From: Aliidongia dinghuensis
Lineage (GTDB): Bacteria; Pseudomonadota; Alphaproteobacteria; ATCC43930; CGMCC-115725
Direction of reading: 5' to 3'
Length of the DNA: 64,000 nucleotides
Assembly: GCF_014643535.1 (NCBI RefSeq)
Contig: NZ_BMJQ01000002.1
Span: 248,001 to 312,000 of the forward strand
Shown here: piece after piece, positions 53,461-62,372 of the stretch
Position numbering within the stretch: position 1 is the first letter of the stretch
Layout of the letters: every line of letters begins with the position of its first letter
Translations under genes and position numbers: made by a program
The notes under the pieces: model-generated
The model's database searches: none
What the model was told of the DNA's origin: nothing
The model's input: the letters and a program-made list of their open reading frames with translations, nothing else

Positions 53461-55182
53461 TCAGCGAAGGCGCAGCGCCGCCAGAAGCAGCAGGAACAGC
53501 ACCGCCGAGACTGCCTGCCAGACGCGGACCGGGTTGCGCTCGTAGAGCGAGCGGCGGCGCGGCGTGGGCGGGCGCTGGCGGCCCTGGCCCTGCTCCAATT
53601 CGAGGGCGAGTTCGAGTGCGTCGCTGAGGCGCTGCGCTGGATCGACCGCGAGGCAGCGGGCCAGAAGCTCGTCGAGCCAGGGCGGCAGGTCCGGGCGATG
53701 GCGTGCCAGCGGCTGCGGCCGGCCGAAGCGCGGATGGGAAAACGGCTCGATCTCGCCATAGGGATAGGCGCCGCCGCTGAACAGCCGGTAGATCGTGACG
53801 CCCAAGGCGAAGAGATCGCTCCGCTCGCTGCCGACGCTGCCAGCGAACTGCTCGGGAGCCATGTAGCTGGCCGTGCCCGGGATGTCAGCGGTTGGAAAGT
53901 CAGGCAGATGCGGCAGGTAGGCGACGCCGAGATCGATCAGCTTGAGCCCGCCGCTTGGTTCCAGGATGACGTTGTCCGGCTTGATGTCGCGATGGACGAT
54001 GCCGGCACGGTGCAAGGCGGCCACCGCCTTGGCGAGCTTGCTGGCGATGGCGAGCCCCTCGCCGAGGCCGATCGCGGGCAGGCGGGCAAGCCGACGCTCC
54101 AGGCTCTCGCCATCATAGAACGGCATGACCGAATAGAGCCGGGTCCGGCGGTCGGGCGGCGGCTCGATCACTTCGCCGACCCAGGGGCTGCGGACCCGGG
54201 CCGCGACCCAGGTCTCGCGCAGGAAGGCGAGCCGGAACGAGGCGTCCTCGGCAATGCGCGGCTTCGGGAACTTGAGGGCGACCGGCCGGCCATCCGTCTC
54301 GTCGACCGAGCGGAAGAGGCGGCTGTACCGGCCGTCGGCGAGCACGGTGCCGATCGTGTAGCCGTCGATCCGCTCGCCCGGGCGTGGCGGGTCCAGGATC
54401 GGCAGGGCGGCGATCGCCAGCTCCAGCTCCGTCGTGTCGGCCGGCGGCAGCGCCAGGATCTCGAGTACGATGGCGCTGGCATTGTCCTGCGAGCCGGCGG
54501 CGAGTGCGGCTGCGACCAGCGCATCGGCCGCGGCGTCGGGTGTCGCCGCCGCGGCCAGGATCTCGGCGATGTGCCGGTCGTCGAGGCTGCCATGGACGCC
54601 GTCGGTCGCGATCAGGTAGCGGTCGTCGGCGCGCGCGGTCTCGACGGCATAGTCGGCGCGCACGCCCTCTTCACCGCCGACCGAGCGCAGCAGTACATGC
54701 TGCTGGTCGGGCCGGGGCGAGACATGATCGACCGTGAGGCGGGCGAGCCGCCCGGTGCGCAGCCGGTAGATCCGCGTGTCGCCGAGGGAGAGCCGGTGGA
54801 CCTGGCGGCCACGCAGGATGAGTACGGCGAGCGTCGTGCCCATGGCGTCGAGCGCCGGATCGCTCCGGCCCTGGGCATGAATCCAGCGATTGACCGCGTC
54901 GAGCGCCACGGCGGCGGCACGCCGCACGCCCAGCGTCTCGCTCTGGCCCAGATAGCCGTCGACGAAACCGCGCACCGCGAGCTCGGCCGCGACATGGCCG
55001 GCCTCGGCGCCGCCGATGCCGTCGGCCAAGGCGGCGAGTGCCCCCAGCCGCGCCCGCTGGTCCCGGTCGCCCAGCCAGATGCCGCCCCAATCCTCATTGC
55101 GCACCCGCCGTCCGCAGGCACTGGCGAAACCGGCCCGGAGGTCGAGCACGGCGCGTGGTGTGTCTAGAACGATCTGGCTCAT
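53461..55182 (-). CDS. PP2C phosphatase - Ser/Thr kinase fusion, tail-anchored
   Basis: 573 residues. Residues about 1-235 are a PP2C-type phosphatase (RVRNEDWGGIW; LADGIGGAEAG; GDTRIYRLR; ATDGVHGSL; GSQDNASAIVLEI). Residues about 265-530 are a Hanks kinase with HRDIKPDN near 396, DLG in place of DFG near 416 and GTASYMAPEQF. A hydrophobic segment near the C-terminus (VWQAVSAVLFLLLLAALRL) should anchor it with both enzymes in the cytoplasm. It lies between nasS and narK on the opposite strand. As I recall, similar proteins sit next to nitrate genes in pseudomonads. Substrates unknown. The ATG at 55182 begins the family-like part. Confidence 0.92.
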   Translation of the reverse strand: MSQIVLDTPRAVLDLRAGFASACGRRVRNEDWGGIWLGDRDQRARLGALAALADGIGGAEAGHVAAELAVRGFVDGYLGQSETLGVRRAAAVALDAVNRWIHAQGRSDPALDAMGTTLAVLILRGRQVHRLSLGDTRIYRLRTGRLARLTVDHVSPRPDQQHVLLRSVGGEEGVRADYAVETARADDRYLIATDGVHGSLDDRHIAEILAAAATPDAAADALVAAALAAGSQDNASAIVLEILALPPADTTELELAIAALPILDPPRPGERIDGYTIGTVLADGRYSRLFRSVDETDGRPVALKFPKPRIAEDASFRLAFLRETWVAARVRSPWVGEVIEPPPDRRTRLYSVMPFYDGESLERRLARLPAIGLGEGLAIASKLAKAVAALHRAGIVHRDIKPDNVILEPSGGLKLIDLGVAYLPHLPDFPTADIPGTASYMAPEQFAGSVGSERSDLFALGVTIYRLFSGGAYPYGEIEPFSHPRFGRPQPLARHRPDLPPWLDELLARCLAVDPAQRLSDALELALELEQGQGRQRPPTPRRRSLYERNPVRVWQAVSAVLFLLLLAALRLR

Positions 55183-55275
55183 CCCCCTGTGCCATGCACG
55201 CGGCGTTCCCGTCGATCGGCGAGAACACCCCCCGGTTCGGTCATGGCCGGGCTGAATACGAATGTGCTTATATTT

Positions 55276-55288
55276 TAATCGTTTGATT
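55276..55288 (+). promoter_or_regulatory. IHF consensus site upstream of the narK promoter
   Basis: TAATCGTTTGATT is a perfect match to YAANNNNTTGATW, inside an AT-rich island at about 55268-55318 in otherwise GC-rich DNA. It is about 90-100 bp upstream of the sigma-54 element, a usual place for the DNA bend that brings an enhancer-bound activator such as NtrC to the polymerase. Confidence 0.55.
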
Positions 55289-55363
55289 TTAGCTTGATCG
55301 ACGATGCTCATTTTTTGACCAGCTGTACTGCGACGCAGCGAGGGAATTGCTCGCCTTCTGTGT

Positions 55364-55379
55364 TGGCCCGCTCTTTGCA
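55364..55379 (+). promoter_or_regulatory. Sigma-54 promoter of the nitrate assimilation operon
   Basis: TGGCCCGCTCTTTGCA differs from TGGCACG-N4-TTGCA at one base only and has exact GG-N10-GC spacing. The predicted transcript starts near 55390, leaving a leader of about 180 bases before the narK GTG. The leader carries two ANTAR-type hairpins. Confidence 0.75.
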
Positions 55380-55427
55380 GTGCAACATGGTGCCTGGTGA
55401 CGGCGCCTTTGCGCTCCCGGGCCGGAC

Positions 55428-55551
55428 GACCCTCAACGGCGAGGCCGTCTCGATTATCGGAACCCGGGCATCTGGCCGGTCAAGTTCCGCTTCCGCTTCA
55501 GCGGTGGATCAACGGCGATCCATCACCGGACGGATGGGCCTCAAGCCCATC
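55428..55551 (+). ncRNA. ANTAR-type RNA leader with two AACGGC hexaloop hairpins and a downstream hairpin
   Basis: Hairpin 1 (55428-55449): GAC-CCTC, loop AACGGC, GAGG, a 2-base bulge, then GTC. Hairpin 2 (55503-55524): an 8-bp stem with one G.U pair and the identical hexaloop AACGGC. Both loops have A at position 1 and G at position 4, the pattern bound by ANTAR domains. A third hairpin (55533-55551, GATGGGC / GCCCATC) follows. Its left arm region can pair instead with the right arm of hairpin 2 (CCATC with GATGG), giving a switch. There is no T-run after it, so termination may be factor-dependent or the effect translational. The 53-base gap between hairpins 1 and 2 is long. Confidence 0.72.
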
Positions 55552-55571
55552 GGTTCCGCCGGGAGAGTGCC

Positions 55572-56783
55572 GTGAAGACCAGTTTCCTCAAGGCCGGCCA
55601 CACGCCGTCGCTCATTGCCGCGTTCCTCTATTTCGACGTCAGCTTCATGGTCTGGGTGCTGATGGGGCCGCTCGCCGTGCAGATGGCGAAGGACCTGCAC
55701 CTCGACGCGGCTGAGAAGGGCCTGATGGTCGCGACCCCGGTGCTGGCCGGCGCCGTGCTGCGCGTCGTGAACGGTGTCGCGGTCGACTATCTGAAGCCGA
55801 AGCTCACCGGCCTCATCTGCCAGGCGATCGTCATCGCCGGGCTGCTCGCCGCCTGGTATTTCGGCATCCACAGCTACGGCCAGACCATGCTGGTCGGCAT
55901 CGTGCTGGGCCTGGCCGGCGCCTCCTTCGCGGTGGCACTGCCGCTGGCGTCGCGCTGGTATCCGCCGGAGCACCAGGGCATGGCGCTCGGCATCGCCGGT
56001 GCGGGGAACTCGGGCACGGTGTTCGCGGCCCTGTTCGCGCCCAGCCTCGCCGTTGCCTTCGGCTGGACCAATGTGTTCGGCCTGGTCGCGATCCCGCTCG
56101 CGATCGTGCTGGTGGCCTATTCCGTGCTCGCGAAGGATAGCCCGGAATGCCCGCCGCCGAAGTCGCTCGCTGCCTACTTCTCGGTGCTGAAGATCGGCGA
56201 CGCCTGGTGGTTCATGTTCTTCTACAGCGTCACGTTTGGCGGCTTCGTCGGCCTCGCTTCCTCGCTCAGCATCTATTTCAACGACCAGTACGGGCTCACG
56301 CCGGTCACCGCCGGCTATTGCACGGCGGCCTGCGTGTTCGCCGGCTCGCTGGTCCGGCCGATCGGCGGCGCCGTCGCCGACCGGATCGGCGGCATCCGGG
56401 CGCTCTCGGTCATGTACATGGTCGCGACATCCGCCTTCGCCGTCGTCAGCTTCGGCCTGCCGGCGGCCTGGATGGCGCTCGGCGTCTTCGTGCTCGGCAT
56501 GCTGGCGCTCGGCATGGGCAACGGGGCGGTGTTCCAGCTGGTGCCGCAGCGCTTCCGGCGCGAGATCGGCGTCATGACCGGCATCGTCGGCATGACCGGC
56601 GGCCTCGGCGGCTTCTATCTCGCGTCCAGCCTCGGCTACTCGAAGCAGCTGACCGGCAGCTACCAGACCGGCTTCCTGGTGTTCGCGGGCCTGGCGTTCG
56701 TCGCGCTTCTCGGCCTGACCGGCGTCAAGCGGCGGTGGCGGACGACCTGGGGTGCCGCCGGCCTCAGCGCCGCACGCGTCTAA
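55572..56783 (+). CDS. narK: Nitrate/nitrite transporter, MFS
   Basis: 403 residues with about 12 membrane segments. MFS nitrate porter features include FDVSFMVWVLMGPLAVQMAK near the N-terminus and GAGNSGTVFAALFAPSLA, a nitrate-signature-like glycine-rich helix in TM5. A second one, GMTGGLGGFYLASSLG, is in TM11. Imports nitrate for assimilation. The start is GTG, preceded by GGGAG. First gene of narK-nirB-nirD-nasC. Confidence 0.95.
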   Translation: MKTSFLKAGHTPSLIAAFLYFDVSFMVWVLMGPLAVQMAKDLHLDAAEKGLMVATPVLAGAVLRVVNGVAVDYLKPKLTGLICQAIVIAGLLAAWYFGIHSYGQTMLVGIVLGLAGASFAVALPLASRWYPPEHQGMALGIAGAGNSGTVFAALFAPSLAVAFGWTNVFGLVAIPLAIVLVAYSVLAKDSPECPPPKSLAAYFSVLKIGDAWWFMFFYSVTFGGFVGLASSLSIYFNDQYGLTPVTAGYCTAACVFAGSLVRPIGGAVADRIGGIRALSVMYMVATSAFAVVSFGLPAAWMALGVFVLGMLALGMGNGAVFQLVPQRFRREIGVMTGIVGMTGGLGGFYLASSLGYSKQLTGSYQTGFLVFAGLAFVALLGLTGVKRRWRTTWGAAGLSAARV

Positions 56784-56804
56784 TTCAACAACGAGGGCTC
56801 CATC

Positions 56805-59267
56805 ATGAATATGCTGACCCCCCGCAAGCAGCGCCTGATCGTTGTTGGCAATGGCATGGCCGGGATGCGCACGGTCGAGGAAATCCTGGCGCGCGCCCCC
56901 GGCCGGTTCGAGATCACCGTGTTCGGCGCCGAGCCGCACGTGAACTACAACCGCATCATGCTGTCGCCGGTGCTGGCCGGTGAGAAATGCTTCGACGACA
57001 TCGTCATCAACGACCGCGCCTGGTACGACGCGAACGACATCGAGCTGATCGCCGGCGAGAAGATCGTCGCCGTCGACCGCGAGGCGCGCCAGGTGACGGG
57101 CGAGAACGGCTCGGTCCGGCCCTATGACGTCCTGCTGATCGCAACCGGCTCGAACCCGTTCATCATCCCGGTGCCGGGCGCCGGCCTGCCCGGCGTCGTG
57201 ACGTTCCGCGACATGGCCGACGTCGACGCCATGCTGGCCGCGGCCAAGACGCACCGCCATGCGGTCGTGATCGGCGGCGGCCTCCTGGGCCTCGAGGCGG
57301 CGAACGGCCTCGCGATCAACGGCATGGACGTGACCGTCATCCATCTGATGCCGACGCTCATGGAGCGGCAGCTCGACCAGGCGGCGGGCGCGTTGCTCGC
57401 GAGCGATCTCGAGCGGCGCGGCATCAAGGTCATGACCTCGGCCAACACCAAGGCGCTCCTGGGCGACGATCGCGTGCGCGCCGTGCAGCTCTCGGACGGC
57501 ACCGAGGTTCCGGCTGATCTCGTCGTCATGGCGGTCGGCATCCGGCCGAACAGTGCACTGGGGCGGGACATCGGGCTTGAGACCAAGCGCGGCATCCTGG
57601 TCGACGACGGCATGGTGACGTCCGATCCGGCGATCTACGCCATCGGCGAATGCGTCGAGCACCGCGGCGAGACCTACGGGCTGGTGGCGCCACTCTGGGA
57701 CATGGCCAAAGTCTGCGCCGACCGTATCACCGCCACGGCGGGGAGCCTGTACGAGGGCACCGTCACCGGCACGCGGCTCAAGGTGACCGGCATCGACATG
57801 TTCTCGGCCGGCGACATCCTGGGCGACGCCGAGAGCGAGGACATCGTGCTGCGCGACGCCTCGCGCGGCGTCTACAAGCGGCTGATCCTGAAGGGTGACC
57901 GGATCGCCGGCATCGTGCTCTACGGTGATGCGAGCGAAGGCAACTGGTACTTCCAGCTGCTGAAGGACGGAACACAGGTCGGCGCCATGCGCGACAACCT
58001 GATCTTCGGCCAGGCTTTCGCACTCGGCGGCGGGGCGCAGGTCGACCCGCTGGCGGCGGTCGCGGCCATGGCCGACGACGCCGAGGTCTGCGGCTGCAAC
58101 GGCGTGTGCAAGGGCAAGATCACTGCCGCCATCGCCGAAAAGGGGCTCGACAGCCTCGACGCGGTGCGCGCCCACACCAAGGCTTCGGCGTCGTGCGGCA
58201 GCTGCACGCCGATGGTCGAGCAGATCCTGGCCCTCTCGCTCGGCGGGGCGTACCAGAAACCGGTCGCCAAGCCGATGTGCAAATGCACGTCCCATCCGCA
58301 CGAGGAGGTGCGGGCGCGCATCGTCTCCGACGGCCTGAAGTCGATCCCCGCGGTGATGCGCGCGCTCGGCTGGACCACGCCCGACGGCTGCTCGTCGTGC
58401 CGGCCGGCGCTCAATTTCTACCTGCTCGCGGCCTGGCCCGGCGAATATGTCGACGACGCCCAGTCGCGCTTCATCAACGAGCGGGCGCACGCCAACATCC
58501 AGAAGGACGGCACCTTCTCGGTCGTCCCCCGCATGTGGGGCGGCGTCACCAATTCGCGCGAGCTCCGCGCCATCGCCGACGTGGTCGACAAGTACGACAT
58601 TCCCGAGGTCAAGGTGACCGGCGGCCAGCGCATCGACCTCTTGGGCGTGAGGAAAGAGCAGCTGCCGGACGTCTGGCGTGACTTGAACGCCGCCGGCATG
58701 GTCTCGGGCCACGCCTATGGCAAGGCGCTCCGCACGGTCAAGACCTGCGTCGGCTCCGAATGGTGCCGGTTCGGCACGCAGGATTCGACCGGCATGGGCA
58801 TAGCACTCGAGCGCATGACCTGGGGCTCGATGCATCCGCATAAGGTCAAGCTCGCGGTCTCCGGCTGTCCGCGCAATTGCGCCGAAGCGACCATCAAGGA
58901 CTTCGGCGTGATCGCGGTCGACAGCGGCTGGGAACTGCACATCGGCGGCAACGGCGGCATCAAGCTCAGGGGCACCGATTTCCTCTGCAAGGTCGCGACC
59001 GAGGCCGAAGTCCTGGAATATTGCGCGGCCTTCCTCGAGCTCTATCGCCAGGAAGCGCGCTATCTCGAGCGCACGGCGCCCTGGGTCGAGCGAGTCGGGC
59101 TCGACTACGTGAAGAGCCGCATCGTCGAGGACGTCGAGGGCCGCAAGGCGCTCTACGAGCGCTTCCTCTATGCCCAGCAGTTCGCCCAGGTCGATCCCTG
59201 GGCCGAGCGGGTCGCGGAGGATGCGGCCCAGCGGCACGAGTTCCGTCCTCTGGCGCTGGTGGAGTAG
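56805..59267 (+). CDS. nirB: Assimilatory nitrite reductase large subunit
   Basis: 820 residues. An N-terminal FAD domain (VVGNGMAGMRTVEEIL) is followed by an NAD-binding domain (VVIGGGLLGLEAANGL). A BFD-type [2Fe-2S] domain follows with CGCNGVCKGK and CGSCTPMVEQ. The siroheme/[4Fe-4S] domain has TCVGSEWCRFGTQDS and SGCPRNCAEATIKDFG. It reduces nitrite to ammonium in the cytoplasm with NirD. It needs siroheme; no cysG/cobA is in the window. 21 bp after narK. Confidence 0.97.
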   Translation: MNMLTPRKQRLIVVGNGMAGMRTVEEILARAPGRFEITVFGAEPHVNYNRIMLSPVLAGEKCFDDIVINDRAWYDANDIELIAGEKIVAVDREARQVTGENGSVRPYDVLLIATGSNPFIIPVPGAGLPGVVTFRDMADVDAMLAAAKTHRHAVVIGGGLLGLEAANGLAINGMDVTVIHLMPTLMERQLDQAAGALLASDLERRGIKVMTSANTKALLGDDRVRAVQLSDGTEVPADLVVMAVGIRPNSALGRDIGLETKRGILVDDGMVTSDPAIYAIGECVEHRGETYGLVAPLWDMAKVCADRITATAGSLYEGTVTGTRLKVTGIDMFSAGDILGDAESEDIVLRDASRGVYKRLILKGDRIAGIVLYGDASEGNWYFQLLKDGTQVGAMRDNLIFGQAFALGGGAQVDPLAAVAAMADDAEVCGCNGVCKGKITAAIAEKGLDSLDAVRAHTKASASCGSCTPMVEQILALSLGGAYQKPVAKPMCKCTSHPHEEVRARIVSDGLKSIPAVMRALGWTTPDGCSSCRPALNFYLLAAWPGEYVDDAQSRFINERAHANIQKDGTFSVVPRMWGGVTNSRELRAIADVVDKYDIPEVKVTGGQRIDLLGVRKEQLPDVWRDLNAAGMVSGHAYGKALRTVKTCVGSEWCRFGTQDSTGMGIALERMTWGSMHPHKVKLAVSGCPRNCAEATIKDFGVIAVDSGWELHIGGNGGIKLRGTDFLCKVATEAEVLEYCAAFLELYRQEARYLERTAPWVERVGLDYVKSRIVEDVEGRKALYERFLYAQQFAQVDPWAERVAEDAAQRHEFRPLALVE

Positions 59268-59272
59268 GCCTG

Positions 59273-59617
59273 ATGTCCGCAGTTCCCGCGCTTGAATGGA
59301 TGGATGGCTGGGTCGATGTCGGCACGGTCGCCGACATCCCGCGGCTGGGCGCCCGGGTCGTGGCAAGCGCCATCGGCAATATCGCACTGTTCCGTACCGC
59401 CGAGGACGAGATCTTCGCGCTTGAGGACCGCTGCCCGCACAAGGGCGGGCCGCTGTCCCAGGGCATCGTGCACGGCAAGGGCGTCAGCTGCCCGCTGCAC
59501 AATTGGGTGATCGAGCTCGAGACCGGCGAGGCTTGCGCGCCGGATCACGGCTGTACGCGCACGATCGATGTTCTGCGCCAGGGCGAGCGCATCCTGCTCC
59601 GGGTCCCGCGCCCGTGA
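59273..59617 (+). CDS. nirD: Nitrite reductase small subunit (Rieske-like)
   Basis: 114 residues with intact Rieske ligands Cys54 and His56 (RCPHKGG) and Cys73 and His76 (CPLH). Some NirD proteins lack these residues, so this copy may carry a real [2Fe-2S] cluster. It partners NirB. It starts 5 bp after nirB and its stop overlaps the nasC start (GTGA). Confidence 0.95.
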   Translation: MSAVPALEWMDGWVDVGTVADIPRLGARVVASAIGNIALFRTAEDEIFALEDRCPHKGGPLSQGIVHGKGVSCPLHNWVIELETGEACAPDHGCTRTIDVLRQGERILLRVPRP

Positions 59618-62304
59618 GGGAAATCCCGGGCGGAATCCGCTCGACCTGTCCCTACTGCGGCGTCGGTTGCGGCATTGTCGCGACCGAAACCGCGGACGGC
59701 TGGCAGGTGAAGGGCGATCCGGACCATCCGGCGAATTTCGGCCGGCTCTGCTCGAAGGGGTCGGCGCTCGCCGACACCCTGATCGACAGCGGCCGGCTGA
59801 CCCGCCCGCTGGTCGACGGCCAGCCCGCAAGCTGGGATGCGGCGCTCGATCTGGTGGCCGACCGTTTCGCCCGCACCATCGCCGAGCATGGGCCGGATGC
59901 GGTCGCCTTCTACGTCTCGGGCCAGTGCCTGACCGAGGATTATTACGTCGCCAACAAGCTGATGAAGGGCTTCATCGGCAGCGGCAACATCGACACGAAC
60001 TCGCGCCTCTGCATGGCCTCGTCGGTCGCGGGGCACAACCGCGCGTTCGGCGGCGATGTGGTGCCGGGTTGCTACCAGGACCTGGAAGAGGCCGATCTCG
60101 TGGTGCTGGTCGGCAGCAATCTTGCCTGGTGCCATCCTGTGCTGTTCCAGCGCCTCACGGCGGCGCGCGGGCAGCGGGGCACGAAGGTCGTCGTGATCGA
60201 TCCGCGCCGGACGGCCAGCTGCGAGATTGCCGACTTGCACCTGGCGCTCGCGCCCGGCAGCGATGTGGCGCTGTTCCAAGGGCTGCTCGCCCATCTGGCG
60301 ATGGACGGGCGGGTTGCGACCGAGTGGGTCCAGGCGCATGCGAGCGGGATCGAGGCGGCCTTGGTCGCGGCCGCCATGGATGCCGGGCGGGTCGCCGACA
60401 TCACCGGCCTCGAGCCCGGTGAGATTCAGGCGTTCTATCGTCTGTTCGCCGAGATCGAGCGGACCGTCACGGTCTATTCCCAGGGCGTCAACCAGTCGTC
60501 GGCCGGCACGGACAAGGTCAACGCCATCGTCAATTGCCACCTGGCGACTGCGCGCATCGGCCGGCCGGGCATGGGGCCGTTTTCGGTCACGGGCCAGCCG
60601 AACGCCATGGGCGGGCGTGAGGTTGGCGGCCTCGCCAACCAGCTGGCCGCCCACATGAGCTTCGCTGATCCCGCGGCGATCGAGCGGGTCGGCCGTTTCT
60701 GGGGCGCGCCCAATATCGCGACCAAGCCGGGCATGAAGGCGGTCGAGCTGTTCGAGGCCGTGGCCGACGGCCGCGTCAAGGCGCTCTGGATCATGGCGAC
60801 CAATCCGGCCGTGAGCCTGCCGCGCGCCGACCGGGTGCGCGACGCGCTCGCCCGCTGCCCGTTCGTGGTCGTCAGCGACTGCTGGCCGACCGATACGACG
60901 CGCTATGCCCATGTCACCCTGCCGGCCGCCGGCTGGGGCGAGAAGGACGGCACCGTCACCAATTCCGAACGGCGCATCTCGCGCCAGCGGCCGTTCCGCT
61001 TGGCCCCGGGCGAGGCCCGGCCCGACTGGTGGATGTTGGCCGAGGTGGGCAAGCGGCTGGGCCGCCATCTCTCCCATTCCTCCGCCGAGACGTGGGCACA
61101 CGCCTTCACCTACGACGGACCCGCCGCGATCTTCCGCGAGCATGCGGCACTCTCGGGCTTCGAGAACGGCGGCACGCGCGGCTTCGACATCGGGGGCCTG
61201 GCCGAGCTTTCGGATGCGACCTATGACGCGCTCGAGCCGGTACATTGGCCGGTGCCGGCCTCGGGGCCGGCCGGCGGGCGCCTGTTCGCGGACGGCGGCT
61301 TCTTCACGCCCGACCGCAAGGCGCGCTTCGTCGCCGTGCGCTATCGCCCGCCCGTCGCGGCAGCGACGGAGGCGTTTCCCTTCCTGCTCAACACTGGCCG
61401 CATCCGCGACCAGTGGCACACCATGACCCGGACGGGCCTCGTGCCGCGGCTGATGAGCCATCGGGACGAGCCGCGTCTGGCGCTCCATCCGGACGACGCG
61501 CGCCGTCTCGGTGTCGACGCCGGCGACCTTGTCCGCGTCACGACGGCCGAGGGCACGGCCATGTTCAAGGCGGAGCCGAGTGCCGAGCAGCGCCCGGGCG
61601 AATTGTTCGCGGCGATGCATTGGACCGACGATTTCACCGCGTCAGGCCCGGCGGATCGGCTGGTGCAGGGGGCGACCGACCCGGTGTCGGGCCAGCCAGA
61701 ACTGAAGGCGACGGCCGCGGCCGTCGAGAAGGTGCGGGCGCGCTGGCGTGGCCTGCTCGTCCGACGGGCGGGCGGCGCTCTGCCACGCGACTTCTATTGG
61801 GCGCGCGTGCCGGTCGAGCGCGGCCAGGCCTATGAACTCGCCGGCTGGGACGCCTTGCCGGACGGGGCGGCACTCGAGGCCTTCGCCGCAGCACTTCTGG
61901 CGGCGCCAGTTGGGGCGGAGCGGCTCGAAGCGGTCGACGCGCGGCGCGGCACCTATCGTTACGCGCTCCTGGTCGAGGGGCGGCTCGAGGCTTGGCTGAT
62001 CCTGTCTGAGGCCGAGGGGGCGGTCGTGCCAGCCCGCAGCCTGGTCGCGGCCCAACTGGGCGAACGCGTGCCCGACGGCTCGCGCGTCGGCGTGCTCGCC
62101 GGTGCCGCACGCAATGCGCCGTCGGTCGGCCGGATCGTCTGCTCCTGCTTCGCCGTCGGCATCGACACGCTGCGCCGGGCGATCGCGGCCGACGGTCTCG
62201 CCTCGGTCGCCGAGATCGGTGCCGCCCTCAAGGCCGGGACTAATTGCGGCTCGTGCATCCCCGAACTGAAAGGCCTGCTGGAGGCGACCGAAGCCGTCGC
62301 CTGA
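59614..62304 (+). CDS. nasC: Assimilatory nitrate reductase catalytic subunit with C-terminal BFD domain
   Basis: 896 residues. [4Fe-4S] ligands are Cys12, Cys15, Cys19 and Cys46. The molybdopterin oxidoreductase core follows (NSRLCMASSVAGHNRAFGGD with the Cys that can bind Mo; QSSAGTDKVNAIVNCHLATA; GWGEKDGTVTNSERRISRQR). A molybdopterin dinucleotide-binding domain comes next. A C-terminal [2Fe-2S] BFD domain (CSCFAVG near 844, CGSC near 878) resembles the Klebsiella NasA form. It reduces nitrate to nitrite. GTG start overlapping nirD; no separate electron-transfer subunit is encoded next to it. Confidence 0.95.
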   Translation: MREIPGGIRSTCPYCGVGCGIVATETADGWQVKGDPDHPANFGRLCSKGSALADTLIDSGRLTRPLVDGQPASWDAALDLVADRFARTIAEHGPDAVAFYVSGQCLTEDYYVANKLMKGFIGSGNIDTNSRLCMASSVAGHNRAFGGDVVPGCYQDLEEADLVVLVGSNLAWCHPVLFQRLTAARGQRGTKVVVIDPRRTASCEIADLHLALAPGSDVALFQGLLAHLAMDGRVATEWVQAHASGIEAALVAAAMDAGRVADITGLEPGEIQAFYRLFAEIERTVTVYSQGVNQSSAGTDKVNAIVNCHLATARIGRPGMGPFSVTGQPNAMGGREVGGLANQLAAHMSFADPAAIERVGRFWGAPNIATKPGMKAVELFEAVADGRVKALWIMATNPAVSLPRADRVRDALARCPFVVVSDCWPTDTTRYAHVTLPAAGWGEKDGTVTNSERRISRQRPFRLAPGEARPDWWMLAEVGKRLGRHLSHSSAETWAHAFTYDGPAAIFREHAALSGFENGGTRGFDIGGLAELSDATYDALEPVHWPVPASGPAGGRLFADGGFFTPDRKARFVAVRYRPPVAAATEAFPFLLNTGRIRDQWHTMTRTGLVPRLMSHRDEPRLALHPDDARRLGVDAGDLVRVTTAEGTAMFKAEPSAEQRPGELFAAMHWTDDFTASGPADRLVQGATDPVSGQPELKATAAAVEKVRARWRGLLVRRAGGALPRDFYWARVPVERGQAYELAGWDALPDGAALEAFAAALLAAPVGAERLEAVDARRGTYRYALLVEGRLEAWLILSEAEGAVVPARSLVAAQLGERVPDGSRVGVLAGAARNAPSVGRIVCSCFAVGIDTLRRAIAADGLASVAEIGAALKAGTNCGSCIPELKGLLEATEAVA

Positions 62305-62340
62305 AGCGGTTCTTGCGATCCCGGCGGGCGGCCCGGTAGG

Positions 62341-62361
62341 ATTGTTCCGGTGCTGAACGAT
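62341..62361. promoter_or_regulatory. Inverted repeat ahead of the marR gene, probable operator
   Basis: ATTGTTC-N7-GAACGAT: seven-base arms with six matches, 11 bp before the ATG and overlapping a possible -10 (TAGGAT, 62337-62342). MarR proteins often repress their own gene through such sites. Confidence 0.45.
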
Positions 62362-62372
62362 CAGGACGATCC

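Noticed and set aside
55509-59387. A 1292-codon open frame on the minus strand opposite narK-nirB
   Set aside because: It is a shadow of the GC-rich coding strand: Arg/His/Asp/Gly-rich, no domain, and directly opposite well-identified genes.
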